Assembly (NCBI GenBank): GCA_005880915.1
Contig: VBIW01000043.1
Span: 62,001-126,000 of the forward strand
DNA length: 64,000 bases
Reading direction: 5' to 3'
Source of the DNA: Chloroflexota bacterium
GTDB taxonomy: Bacteria; Chloroflexota; Dormibacteria; Dormibacterales; Dormibacteraceae
The notes under the pieces were generated by a model that worked only from the letters and a program-made list of their open reading frames with translations, did no database searches and had not been told where the DNA came from. Below, in pieces: positions 42,091 through 51,309 of the stretch. The first letter of the stretch is position 1. Each line of letters starts with the position of its first letter. The position numbers were made by a program, and so were the translations under genes.

Positions 42091-42117
42091 CCGCCTCGTT
42101 GTATCCACCGGCGCTTT
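42091..42117. repeat. Diverged copy of the 28-base hairpin repeat
   Basis: CCGCCTCGTTGTATCCACCG followed by GCGCTTT shares 22 or so positions with the pair at 33069-33137, including the TATCCA core, but its stem has a mismatch. It lies just after the livF stop. The rest of the 210-base gap to the flotillin gene holds a second GC-rich dyad and an ACTTGC direct repeat around an A7 tract (about 42172-42194). Confidence 0.55.
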
Positions 42118-42290
42118 TCGAGGAGGGAAATTAAGCTCCGTTGGCGCCACCGGCGCGAAATCCTCGCCTCGCAACTTGCAAAAAAACTTGCGCGGTTTTC
42201 GCTCCAACTGGGTAAGTAGTTCTTTAATCGCCCGCGGTTAGGGCGAACCTCGTTAAAGGGCCAGGATTGCGCCCTCGGAGGCAGTGCACC

Positions 42291-44249
42291 ATGAGTGTTC
42301 TGCTTGAGTTCCTCCTCCTGCTGTCGACGCTTGGCGCCCTCGCGCTGTACGTCGTCGGCAGATCGATCGTCGTGATCGGCCCGGCCGAGATCGGGCTCGT
42401 GACCAAGCGGGTCTCCAGGCGGCACAACACCACCGACACCCCGATCGCGTTCGCCGGCGAAGCCGGCTACCAGGCAGAGCTGTTGATGCCTGGCGTCCGC
42501 TTCAAGCTGTGGCCGACGTACGCCGTGACAAGGTACCCGTGGGTGCAGGTCCCTGCAGGTGAGATCGGCGTCGTGATCTCCCAGATCGGCGACCCGCTGC
42601 CGACCGGTGCCAAGTCGGCGGTCTTTCGGCCTGAGTTCGGCAACTTCACGAACCTGCGCGCCTTCATCGAGGGCAGGGGCCAGAAGGGGGTGCAGCGGCC
42701 GGTGCTGCCGCCGGGCACGCTCGCGCCAATTCATCCGATCGCGTTCCTGGTCATCACAGCCAGCAAGGCGTACGGCCGGCCGGTCGACACGCAGATCCTG
42801 GCCCGGGGCCCGCTTTCGCCCGCCTCGTTTGGGCTGGACGCGGACCAGCTCCGTGTCACCGTCATCGCGCCGGATGGCGCAATGGACGTCGTGGGCGTCG
42901 TCACCGCGCTGGAAGGCGACCCCCTCGGCCCAGCCGACCTCGCCGGTCGGATCGGTGGATTCAACGACATCGCGAGCATGGAAGGGCAGCCAGGAATCAC
43001 CGACTCCGAGCTGATCGAAGCTCTCCTTGGCAAGAAAAACGAGCTGCACAACAACTACCAGGACTTCCAGGCATTCCTGGACAAGGGCGGGCGCATCGGC
43101 CTGCAGCACGACCCGCTGCTGTACGGCGCCTACCTGCTGAACCCGTTCCTCGTCCGCGTCGAGCTGGCTCCGATGCTCGTGGTCAACCAGGGTGAGGTCG
43201 CCGTGATCAAGGGCTACGTCGGACTGCCCACACTGGACACGTCGGGCCCTGAGTTCAAGTTCGGCTCGATCGTCCAGCCCGGCCACCGCGGCATCTGGCG
43301 CGAGGCGCTGCGTACGGGGAAGTACCCGCTGAACCCGCGCATCTACGCGGCCGAGTCGGTGCCGACGTTCATCCTCACGCTGAACTGGGCGCAGGCGAAC
43401 TCAGTCGCGCACAACCTGGACGCCCAGCTGAGCCCGATCGAGGGCAAAAGCCGCGAGGGTTTCATCTTCAAGATCGACCTCCAGGTCCAGATTCACGTGC
43501 CTGACACCAAGGCGCCGAAGGTGATCTCGATGGTCGGCTCGATGCAGAACCTCGTCAACGAGGTGCTGCAGGCGGCCGTCGGCAACCATTTCCGGAACAC
43601 CCTGCAGGCGCTCGAGGCGGTCCGCTTCATCGAGACGCGCGACCAGGTCCAGGCGGCGGCGCTGGAGGCCATCTCCCGCTACCTCGCGGCCTACGAGGTC
43701 GAGACGCGCGGCGTCTACATCCAGGACGTGACGTTCCCCCAGGAGCTCGTCAACGTGCTGACCCGCCGCGAGATCGCCAACCAGGAAAAGGCCACTTTCG
43801 AGCAGCAGAAGGACGCGCAGACGGTGCGCGTGGACCTGGAGAAGGCGCGCGGCACCGCCGACATGCAGGCGGAGCTGGCCAAGGCCCAGGTGTCGGTCGA
43901 CATCAACCGTGCCCGGGCCAACGCCCGCAAGGCGGAGGCGGACGGCGAAGCGGCCTACGTCAGGGTCACCGGCGAGGCGGAGGGCTCGCGGCGCCGGGCG
44001 ATTGGCCTGGGCGACGCAGCGGCCATGGAGGCACTCGGCCTGGCCAAGGCAAAGGGCTACGAGGCACAGGTCGCGAGCCTGGGCTCCACGCCGACTGCCG
44101 CGGTGGCGATCGCCAACGCGCTGTCGGAAGGCAAGCTCGATGTCGTGCCCGAGGTGCTCGTGACGGGCGGCGGTGGCGCGCTGGAAGGTCTGGCCGCCAC
44201 GTTCATGCGCAGCCTGAACGGAAACGGCGAGGCCAAGGCCCCGAAGTAA
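42291..44249 (+). CDS. Flotillin-like SPFH/band 7 protein
   Basis: A 652-residue protein: one N-terminal membrane helix (LLEFLLLLSTLGALALYVVG), an SPFH/band 7 domain that begins GPAEIGLVTKRVS, and a long Ala/Glu-rich coiled coil (about residues 480-600, EIANQEKATFEQQKDAQTV). The C-terminal Gly-rich tail is typical of flotillins. Such proteins form membrane scaffolds. ATG 42291 follows a GGAG-type ribosome-binding site. No NfeD partner is adjacent. Confidence 0.85.
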   Translation: MSVLLEFLLLLSTLGALALYVVGRSIVVIGPAEIGLVTKRVSRRHNTTDTPIAFAGEAGYQAELLMPGVRFKLWPTYAVTRYPWVQVPAGEIGVVISQIGDPLPTGAKSAVFRPEFGNFTNLRAFIEGRGQKGVQRPVLPPGTLAPIHPIAFLVITASKAYGRPVDTQILARGPLSPASFGLDADQLRVTVIAPDGAMDVVGVVTALEGDPLGPADLAGRIGGFNDIASMEGQPGITDSELIEALLGKKNELHNNYQDFQAFLDKGGRIGLQHDPLLYGAYLLNPFLVRVELAPMLVVNQGEVAVIKGYVGLPTLDTSGPEFKFGSIVQPGHRGIWREALRTGKYPLNPRIYAAESVPTFILTLNWAQANSVAHNLDAQLSPIEGKSREGFIFKIDLQVQIHVPDTKAPKVISMVGSMQNLVNEVLQAAVGNHFRNTLQALEAVRFIETRDQVQAAALEAISRYLAAYEVETRGVYIQDVTFPQELVNVLTRREIANQEKATFEQQKDAQTVRVDLEKARGTADMQAELAKAQVSVDINRARANARKAEADGEAAYVRVTGEAEGSRRRAIGLGDAAAMEALGLAKAKGYEAQVASLGSTPTAAVAIANALSEGKLDVVPEVLVTGGGGALEGLAATFMRSLNGNGEAKAPK

Positions 44250-44259
44250 ACAGTCGGCG

Positions 44260-44285
44260 GACCAGGGGGCCGGCGCCCCCTGGTC
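44260..44285 (+). terminator. Hairpin terminator after the flotillin gene
   Basis: A perfect 11-bp stem (GACCAGGGGGC with GCCCCCTGGTC) around a CGGC loop, 11 bases after the flotillin stop, followed by TTCC. A good intrinsic-type terminator for a high-GC genome, though the T-run is weak. Confidence 0.6.
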
Positions 44286-44307
44286 TTCCACGATTAAGCT
44301 GCCGGCG

Positions 44308-45090
44308 ATGGATCTGGGACTGAATGGCAAGGTCGTCATCGTCACCGGCGGGGCCTCTAACCTCGGCCGTGCGATCACGCTCGGGTTCGCTGCCGAGGGC
44401 GCTCGCGTGGTGATCGCCGACGTCGATGACGAGCAGTCGAGAAAAGTCGCGTCCGAGGCGGCGCCAGGAACCATCGTCGCCCGTCACACCGATGTCACCG
44501 ACTGGGAGTCGGTGTCTTCCAGCGTCGAGTTCGTGAAGAGTTCGATGGGAGCCGTCGATGTGCTCGTCAACTGCGCCGGTTGGACGATCGACCGGCTGTT
44601 CACGGAAAAGCCGCGGGCCGAATGGGAACGCGAGATCGCGATCGACACGTGGGGCTTCATCAACAGCGTGCGCGCTGTGCTCGACCCGATGATCGAGCGC
44701 GGGTATGGCCGAATCGTCTCGATCGGCTCGGACGCCGGCCGCATCGGCGAGTGGCGCGAGGCGGTCTACAGCGGAACCAAGGCGAGCGTGATCGCAATGT
44801 CGAAAGCAATCGCAAGAGAGGTCGGCAAGCATGGCATCACCCTCAACGTGGTCTGTCCAGGGCTGATTCCGGGCTCGCCTGAAACGTCAGGTGAGAGCTC
44901 GATGTGGTCGGCCGAGCAATCGCAGATGTTCACCTCGGAGGTGCGAGAGAAGGCTGCAAAGGGCTACCCGCTGCGCCGCCTTGGGACGCCCGAAGACGTC
45001 GTCCCGGCCGTCCTCCTGCTGGCCTCGGACCGAGCGTCATACATCACCGGCCAGACGCTTTCGGTGAGCGGCGGCTACACGATGATCTGA
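44308..45090 (+). CDS. Short-chain dehydrogenase/reductase (FabG/BadH-like)
   Basis: A 260-residue classical SDR: TGGASNLGRAI, NCAGWT, catalytic Ser in SIGSDAG and Tyr-x-x-x-Lys in YSGTK. The closest fold group oxidises a hydroxyacyl-CoA or steroid. It converges on the LLM gene with a 16-base overlap at the stops, so it may belong to the same catabolic locus as the five minus-strand genes. Confidence 0.85.
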   Translation: MDLGLNGKVVIVTGGASNLGRAITLGFAAEGARVVIADVDDEQSRKVASEAAPGTIVARHTDVTDWESVSSSVEFVKSSMGAVDVLVNCAGWTIDRLFTEKPRAEWEREIAIDTWGFINSVRAVLDPMIERGYGRIVSIGSDAGRIGEWREAVYSGTKASVIAMSKAIAREVGKHGITLNVVCPGLIPGSPETSGESSMWSAEQSQMFTSEVREKAAKGYPLRRLGTPEDVVPAVLLLASDRASYITGQTLSVSGGYTMI

Positions 45091-46055
45091 GCGAGGATCT
45101 CGTCGCGGATCTTTCGCCAGCGCTCGACTCGATTTCTGCCGGTCAGAGGAAACATCAGGGTATCGACGCCAGTCGACCACAGCTGACGCAGCCGGGCCAC
45201 GCATTCGTCGGGCGTTCCAACGACGGCAAGCGCACGCGTGAGCTCATCGGAGACCGCGGCTCTGTGCCCGGCCCTGGTCGACAGGTGCTCCGCGTAGTCG
45301 TACGAGTCGGGGCTCTGCTGGATCTCGCTTCGAAAGGGCGAAAGGCTTGGCGGAAGCTCTTTGTAATGCGTGAGAAGCCGCGCCTGCGTCGAGGCCCACG
45401 ACCGCACGTCGTCGACGTCTGGCGACATCGTGGTGACGAACGAGATATCGAAGTCGTCGCGCGAGCGGCCTGCGGCGTCCAGGCCGGCCTCAATCCATGT
45501 GACTTGCTGCCGCACCATATCCGGCTGCGCGGGACCCATCACGATCGCGCCGTCGGCCTTGCGGCCCGCGAGCTCGCACATGCGCTGCTGGCTGACGGCG
45601 AGATAGACCGGGACCCTGGCGGCGGCGTGGGGGAGGTGGTACTTCTTGCCGCCAAGCTCGCCTTCCTCGCCTCTGAACAGGGCCTGGAAGAAATCGATCG
45701 CCTCCTCCACCTCGGCGACCTTCTGCGGCTTCAGGCCGAGACCGTAAAGAGCCGAGTCCCCCGCACCCAGACCCAACGCCGCCCGGCCATGCGAGATCTC
45801 GGCCAGCGCGGCGATCGCGTTGGCGGTGATCGTCGGGTGGCGGGTCACGGCGTTAGTGACGCCCGTGCCCAGGTCGAGCCATTTCGTGTTGAGAGCGGCC
45901 ACGATCAAGCCTGCATATACGTCCTTCATCGCGAGCTGCGAATCGATGACCCATACCCGTCCGACGCCTTCGGCTTCGAGCTCGGCCATGAATTTCGCCC
46001 AGCTCTCGAAGGACTGGCGGGGGCTGATCCCCACGCTGACGTCGAACTGGCTCAC
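45075..46055 (-). CDS. LLM class flavin/F420-dependent oxidoreductase
   Basis: A 326-residue luciferase-like TIM-barrel enzyme (GRVWVIDSQLAMKDVY, AALAEISHGRAALGLGAGD, VYLAVSQQRM). The last gene of a five-gene minus-strand operon, with ATGA overlap to the crotonase gene. The monooxygenase or hydride-transfer substrate is unknown; its linkage to a CoA-ligase suggests a ring-opening or hydroxylation step. Confidence 0.85.
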   Translation of the reverse strand: MSQFDVSVGISPRQSFESWAKFMAELEAEGVGRVWVIDSQLAMKDVYAGLIVAALNTKWLDLGTGVTNAVTRHPTITANAIAALAEISHGRAALGLGAGDSALYGLGLKPQKVAEVEEAIDFFQALFRGEEGELGGKKYHLPHAAARVPVYLAVSQQRMCELAGRKADGAIVMGPAQPDMVRQQVTWIEAGLDAAGRSRDDFDISFVTTMSPDVDDVRSWASTQARLLTHYKELPPSLSPFRSEIQQSPDSYDYAEHLSTRAGHRAAVSDELTRALAVVGTPDECVARLRQLWSTGVDTLMFPLTGRNRVERWRKIRDEILAQIIV

Positions 46056-46831
46056 GTCGACTTGCGGTTTGTCCGCTTCGACATGGATTGCTTGCGGCGA
46101 GTCACTGCCTCGCGCCGTTCCGGGCTCGCCGCCGCGTCCGCGCGCAGCTGCTGCGCCAGAAGCAGATCCTCACCGGAGACACCGCGCCGCGCCAGCAGAT
46201 CGAGGCTTGCCTTGGTTCCGTGGACCGCCGGCCGTGGAGACATAGCGAGCATCTCAGCCAGCGCATGAATGCGTGCGTCGAGCATCGAGGCTGGGACCAC
46301 CTCGGTGACGAGTCCCCAGGCGCTCGCGCGCTCGGCGTCGAGCTCCGGCATGGCCAGGAGAAGGTCCGACGCTCGGGCGATGCCACAGATCTGCACCAGC
46401 CGGGCCAGGAACTGGAAGCGATAGACGACGCCGAGGCTCACGGCCGGAACTGACATCCGCAGATCTGGGGCGGCGATCCGAAGATCACAGTTCAGGGCGA
46501 TCTCGACCGCGCCGCCATGGCAGTGGCCCTGAAGCCTGGCGATCACAGGCGCGGGACACGCACGCAGCGCTGCCGCCGCTTCGCCGATGTGACGGTCTGC
46601 CTCGAGGTCGTCGACCGTCCCGGTGAGCCGCGACAGGTCATAACCGGAGGAAAACGCCTCGCTGCCTGCGCCGCGCAGGATGACGGTCGACGCTCGAGTG
46701 CCGTCGATCCGAAGGGCGTCGGCAAGCTCGGTCAGGAGCTCGGGGTCGAGCGCGTTCTTACGCTCCGGCCGGTCGATCGTGAGAGTGAGAATCTCGTGCG
46801 GTCCCCACTCGCGCCTCAGTGTCTCAGGCAA
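46052..46831 (-). CDS. Enoyl-CoA hydratase/isomerase family (crotonase)
   Basis: A 259-residue crotonase-fold enzyme: oxyanion-hole segment HCHGGAVEIALNCDLRIAA retains the first catalytic Glu (VEIAL), but the position of the second Glu of hydratases (PE in the family) is PA (SVPAVSLG). A hydratase with one Glu missing is more likely an isomerase, hydrolase or lyase of the superfamily. Its start overlaps the hydrolase gene and its stop overlaps the LLM gene start (ATGA). Confidence 0.85.
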   Translation of the reverse strand: MPETLRREWGPHEILTLTIDRPERKNALDPELLTELADALRIDGTRASTVILRGAGSEAFSSGYDLSRLTGTVDDLEADRHIGEAAAALRACPAPVIARLQGHCHGGAVEIALNCDLRIAAPDLRMSVPAVSLGVVYRFQFLARLVQICGIARASDLLLAMPELDAERASAWGLVTEVVPASMLDARIHALAEMLAMSPRPAVHGTKASLDLLARRGVSGEDLLLAQQLRADAAASPERREAVTRRKQSMSKRTNRKST

Positions 46832-47615
46832 GTTCGGCCAGGAAAGAATTGATGGAGCCCGCCAGCTCGCGAGGCTTCTCGACCGGAATTGGATGGCCCG
46901 CGTCGGGGAAGATCTCGAGCCGGCTGCCCTTGATCCCCGCGGCGATGATCTCCGCCGCCTTGGGCGGGCAGTGCCGGTCCTTGTCCGAGGCGACTATCAG
47001 CGTCGGCACGGTGATCCGCCCGAGGTCTGGGTCCAGGGGCGCTTCGTTGAGCGCCGCCATGGCCGCGCACGCGTTGGCGTAGCCGCGTGGGTCGGCCGTC
47101 GACTGCCGCCGGATCAGCAGCGCCTCTTCCAGCTCTTGGGGTGACTCGGCGTGCACATCGGCAGTATCGCGGTCGAGCGTCTCTCGAAGCTGCGGATCGC
47201 TCCGCTCGACCATGTCCACGCGCCGGCGGTACCAGTCAGCCGGGGTGCGCCCGACGCGACTGGACGTCGCCACGAGAACGAGTCCGCGGACCTCGAGCGG
47301 GAAATCGATGGCGAAACGCATCGCAATGGTTCCGCCAAGCGAGAAGCCGGCGATATCCACCTGCTCCAGGTGGACGGCATCCAGGAACTCGAGCAAATCA
47401 TTGCTCAGCTGACGCAGCGTGCCGTGCGGCGTGCCGAGGGTCGTCTGGCCGTGGCCCCGAAGGTCATACAGAATCACGCGCCGCCGGAGCATCAAATCCG
47501 GAATGGTCCGTCGCCATGCCCGGTGGTCGTCCCCGAGACCGTGGATGAGGACAAGCGGGTCGCCGCGCCCGACTTCGGAATAGGCAACCTCCATGTCGTC
47601 GAGGCGGACGCTCAT
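46824..47615 (-). CDS. Alpha/beta hydrolase
   Basis: A 263-residue hydrolase: oxyanion HGLGDDHRAW, nucleophile GFSLGG, acid ASDKDRHCP and His in DAGHPIPVEKP. Pattern resembles 3-oxoadipate enol-lactonase/C-C hydrolase-like proteins, which cut ring-cleavage products. ATG 47615 is used; it overlaps the ligase stop by four bases. Confidence 0.88.
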   Translation of the reverse strand: MSVRLDDMEVAYSEVGRGDPLVLIHGLGDDHRAWRRTIPDLMLRRRVILYDLRGHGQTTLGTPHGTLRQLSNDLLEFLDAVHLEQVDIAGFSLGGTIAMRFAIDFPLEVRGLVLVATSSRVGRTPADWYRRRVDMVERSDPQLRETLDRDTADVHAESPQELEEALLIRRQSTADPRGYANACAAMAALNEAPLDPDLGRITVPTLIVASDKDRHCPPKAAEIIAAGIKGSRLEIFPDAGHPIPVEKPRELAGSINSFLAELA

Positions 47616-49000
47616 CGTTGGGCTGCGAGCTCGCGGAGCGATTTCCGATTGACTTTGCCCGGGCCGGACAGCGGAAGCTCCTCGACGTTGTACACCGCTT
47701 CGGGCCACTTGTAGTGGGCCAGCCCTCGCTCGTTCAAAAAGCCGTCTAGCTCGTGCTTGTCCGCCCGGCCGACGACGAATGCAACCGCGACCTCACCAAG
47801 CTCCGCGTGCGGACGGCCGACCACGCATGCGTCGACCACGCCGGGGTGCGTGCGCAGGATCGACTCCACCTCGTAGGGATTGATGTTCGTGCCGCCCCTG
47901 ATGATGATGTCTTTCACCCGGCCGGCGACGTGCAGGTAGCCGGCTTCATCGACGAAGCCCAGGTCGCCCATGTGCACCCAGCCGTCGTCCGAGTGCGGCC
48001 CGAACGTCTCTCCCCAGTACCGTTCCTGGACGAGGTCGCCGCGCATGCAGATCTCGCCGTCGACGATCTTCCAGTCGGCACGGTCATGCGGCCGGCCGAC
48101 GGTGGTCCACCGCGCCGACTGAGGATCGGACGGCCGCGCGACCGCCAGCTGGCCGGCGTCCATCGAGCCGTAGAAGCTCGAGATCGGGATGCCGGTCGAG
48201 ATCTCCCACCTCTCGGCGATCTCTGGCGGAAGGGGTGCCCCTGCTACTGCGACCGCACGTGCGGCGGGCAGTGAGATGGGGTGAGCGAGTAGGCGGATCA
48301 CGTTGGTCGGGACACCGACCAACAGGGTCGAGCGTGAGTCACGGGCGACTTCGAGGCAGTGCTCGGCCGTCCATTGCGGCTCGTGGAGCATGACCAGGGC
48401 AGCGCCGGCGCGAAGGCAGTACAGGCACATCCCACCGATGCCCTGAGTCAGCGGCGTCATCGGAAGGACCCGATCGTTCTCGCTGACCTCGAGCCGCGTG
48501 GTGAAGCCCTCGAAGGTCGCCTGCTTCAGCCGCGCCGAAAGCGACGCGAGCTTGGGCATCCCGGTCGTGCCCGAGGTCAGCGCTATCTCCACGATCCGGC
48601 TTGGGTCCGCGGCCGCCGTGGCCGGCGCTGGCAAGCCGTCCGCCGAGGCCGTCGCCAGCTGATCCGCCATCACGGAGTCGATCAGCAGGACCGGGCGCGC
48701 CTTCCCGGTGATCCATCGCATCTCGTGCTCGCCGAGACCGAGCGGCAGCGGGAGCAAGACACCGCCGAAGTCGGGGACCGCGAGCTCGAGCGCGACGTAC
48801 ATCCACACGTTCGGCAGCCGAACGCCGACCACGTCGCCCGGCTTCACGCCGCGCGCGCTGAGCAGCGCCTGGAGCCGGCGGACGTGACCCAGGAGCTCGA
48901 CGAACGTGATCTCGACCCCTTGGTCCCAGATGGCGACGCCCCCGCCACGCCGCTCGGCGTTTGCCTCCAGAAAGCTGACCGGGTCGTATGGCCGGGTCAC
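47612..49000 (-). CDS. AMP-dependent acyl-CoA ligase
   Basis: A 462-residue ANL-superfamily enzyme: P-loop LTSGTTGMPKLA, GDLGFVDEAGYLHVAGRVKD and C-terminal catalytic Lys in SGPGKVNRKSL. It activates a carboxylic acid to a CoA thioester. The GTG start overlaps the molybdenum-hydroxylase stop. It is short for the family (about 500 is usual), with a compact N-terminal part. Confidence 0.9.
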   Translation of the reverse strand: MTRPYDPVSFLEANAERRGGGVAIWDQGVEITFVELLGHVRRLQALLSARGVKPGDVVGVRLPNVWMYVALELAVPDFGGVLLPLPLGLGEHEMRWITGKARPVLLIDSVMADQLATASADGLPAPATAAADPSRIVEIALTSGTTGMPKLASLSARLKQATFEGFTTRLEVSENDRVLPMTPLTQGIGGMCLYCLRAGAALVMLHEPQWTAEHCLEVARDSRSTLLVGVPTNVIRLLAHPISLPAARAVAVAGAPLPPEIAERWEISTGIPISSFYGSMDAGQLAVARPSDPQSARWTTVGRPHDRADWKIVDGEICMRGDLVQERYWGETFGPHSDDGWVHMGDLGFVDEAGYLHVAGRVKDIIIRGGTNINPYEVESILRTHPGVVDACVVGRPHAELGEVAVAFVVGRADKHELDGFLNERGLAHYKWPEAVYNVEELPLSGPGKVNRKSLRELAAQR

Positions 49001-51309
49001 CGAGTGACCTCAGCGATGCGGTCTGGCGTGAGCGGCAGGACCAGGTCGCCGAGCGAGAGAGCGTCGGCGATCGCATTTGCGATCGCGGCGGTGGCGCCGA
49101 TCGTGCCTCCCTCGCCGGCGCCTTTCGTGCCCAGCTCGTGCACCGTCGACGGTGTCACCAGGTGTTCGATCTTCACCCCGGGCGACTCGCCGATGCTCGG
49201 AATCATGTAGTCGAGGAACGTCCCGCTTCGCAGCTCCCCGTCGGCGCCGTAGGCGACCTCCTCCATCACGGCGGCGCCGAAACCCTGTGCCACTCCGCCT
49301 ACGACCTGTCCCTCGACGATGGCCGGGTTGATGATCACTCCGCAGTCCTCGGCGACCACGTAGCGAAGTATCTGCACCGCGCCGGTTTCCCGATCGACCT
49401 CGACCAGGCAGGCGTGCGTGGCATGAGGGTGTGAGGCCTGCACTGCGTCGTACGTCACCGATACGTCGAGCTTGTGACCGCCGTTTTCCGATTCCTTGGT
49501 CGCGGCCAGCTCGGGCAGGGTGGTGATTACGTTCGCGCCGTCGAGAATGATCTGCGAACCGCGGATCGATAGCCGCTCCGCGGGCTGGTCGAGCCGCCAC
49601 GACGCCGCGTTGAGGATTTCCTCGCGCAGGAGGCCCGCCGCGCGATGGGTGCTCGTCGCCGCGGTCACCGAGCTCCGGCTCATGAAAGACCCCGTTCCGT
49701 GCCCGACCGCCTTCGTGTCGGTCTGCTCGACGACCACGCTCCCGACATCGACGCCGAGCTTCGCCGCCGCGACCTGGGCCAGGGTCGTCTGCACGCCCTG
49801 GCCGATCGCGGGGCAGGTGGTCTGCAGATGGACACGGCCGTCGCTCTCGAGCCACAACCTCGCTGTGTCGGTGCCGGGGATGTCAGCCATGCCGCGGGCT
49901 TCGAAGGTCGCCGAGCCCGCGCCGGTGTATTCGACGTACGAGCCGATGCCGATCCCGACGAGGCGGCCCTCGCGTCGCGCTTCCTCCTGCTCCTTGCGCG
50001 CGCCGGCGTAGTCGAATTCCCGTAGGGCCGTGTCGAGGGCGGCGGCGTAGTCGCCCGACTCGTAGGGATGGTTTGTCACGCTGACGTACGGCATCCGCGC
50101 CGCCGGCACAAAGTTGACCCGTCGCACCTGCGCCGGATCCAGCCCGAGCCGCGCGGCGACCAGGTCCATGAGGCGCTCGTGCACGAGCACGGCGGTCACC
50201 ATGCCGACGCCGCGATAGGGGCCTTCGGGGCATTTGTTGGACGCGACAGCGTAGGAGTCGAACTCGTAGTTGCGAATCTCGTACGGCCCCGGAATCAGTC
50301 CGGCGGTGCCAAGTGGGTCGAGCAGGGGACCGAACGGCCGGATCCCGTAGGCACCGATGTTCGAGAAGAGCGTGGCTCGCAATGCCAGGACGTGTCCGTC
50401 ATCGCCCACCGCGGCGCTGAACTTCACGGTCTGGTCTCGCGCGTGGCTCGCGGACATCATGTGCTCCGAGCGCGTTTCGATCCATTTCACCGCGACCCTG
50501 GTGTGAATCGCGATCCACGCCAGAAGGATCTCCTCGGGGTACACCTGTGCCTTGATGCCAAACCCTCCGCCGACGTCGGTGGCGACGACGCGCACCTGCG
50601 TCTCGTCGATTCCCAGGCATTCGGCTACGGCGGCTGCGACAAGGTGGGGAACCTGGGTCGAGGTCCAGACCACGACACCTCCTTCGTCATCGGGTACGGC
50701 CACGACGCCGCGGCACTCGATCGGCGCGGCCGAGACTCGGGGATGCGTCACCTCACCCTCGACGATGAGGCCGGCTTGTTCGAACGCCCCGTCTACGTCG
50801 CCGTACGTGCGGTGGGCCAGGTAGAAGAGGTTCTCGGGTACCGCTTCGTGGACGACCGGCGCGCCCTCCGCGAGCGCGTCTTCAAGCGTGACGACAGCCG
50901 GAAGGGAATCGATCTCCGGCTGGAGAAGCTCGACTCCGTCAGCAGCCTGATAACGGCTGCCTGCGATGACCGCGGCGATCATCTCGCCTGCGAAACGAAC
51001 GCGGTCGCCGGCCAGGATCGGCCGCTCCCGTGACACGGCGCCGGGTGTGGTCAGGTGGACGGCAAGCGGTTGGCACGAGCCTTCGAGGTCGGCCGCCGTG
51101 AACACGGCGCGGACGCCGGCTGCAGCCCTGGCGGATGAGGTGTCCAGAGCTTTGATCCGGCCGCTCGCCACCGAGCTTCGCAGCAATGCCACGTGCAGGC
51201 AGCCGTCGGGCTGCAGGTCATCGGCGAACTGACCCTCACCGCGCACCAGGCGACCGTCCTCGAGTCGCCTCAGCCGCTTGCCGAGAGGGCCGGCGTCAGC
51301 CATCGTCAT
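48997..51309 (-). CDS. Molybdenum hydroxylase large subunit (xanthine dehydrogenase/CoxL family)
   Basis: A 770-residue molybdopterin-cytosine-dinucleotide-type subunit: TDVGGGFGIKAQVYPEE, PEGPYRGVGMVTAV, IGQGVQTTLAQVAA and the active Glu in KGAGEGGTIGA. The CODH active-loop Cys (AYRCSFR) is absent (PYRGVG), so it is not a CO dehydrogenase. No FAD or 2Fe-2S subunit is in this operon; those lie 2 kb away on the other strand (53011-54329) and could be shared. It heads the catabolic operon and would hydroxylate the substrate before CoA activation. Its 5' end overlaps the antisense 5' end of uraD if that gene starts at 51193. Confidence 0.9.
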   Translation of the reverse strand: MTMADAGPLGKRLRRLEDGRLVRGEGQFADDLQPDGCLHVALLRSSVASGRIKALDTSSARAAAGVRAVFTAADLEGSCQPLAVHLTTPGAVSRERPILAGDRVRFAGEMIAAVIAGSRYQAADGVELLQPEIDSLPAVVTLEDALAEGAPVVHEAVPENLFYLAHRTYGDVDGAFEQAGLIVEGEVTHPRVSAAPIECRGVVAVPDDEGGVVVWTSTQVPHLVAAAVAECLGIDETQVRVVATDVGGGFGIKAQVYPEEILLAWIAIHTRVAVKWIETRSEHMMSASHARDQTVKFSAAVGDDGHVLALRATLFSNIGAYGIRPFGPLLDPLGTAGLIPGPYEIRNYEFDSYAVASNKCPEGPYRGVGMVTAVLVHERLMDLVAARLGLDPAQVRRVNFVPAARMPYVSVTNHPYESGDYAAALDTALREFDYAGARKEQEEARREGRLVGIGIGSYVEYTGAGSATFEARGMADIPGTDTARLWLESDGRVHLQTTCPAIGQGVQTTLAQVAAAKLGVDVGSVVVEQTDTKAVGHGTGSFMSRSSVTAATSTHRAAGLLREEILNAASWRLDQPAERLSIRGSQIILDGANVITTLPELAATKESENGGHKLDVSVTYDAVQASHPHATHACLVEVDRETGAVQILRYVVAEDCGVIINPAIVEGQVVGGVAQGFGAAVMEEVAYGADGELRSGTFLDYMIPSIGESPGVKIEHLVTPSTVHELGTKGAGEGGTIGATAAIANAIADALSLGDLVLPLTPDRIAEVTR

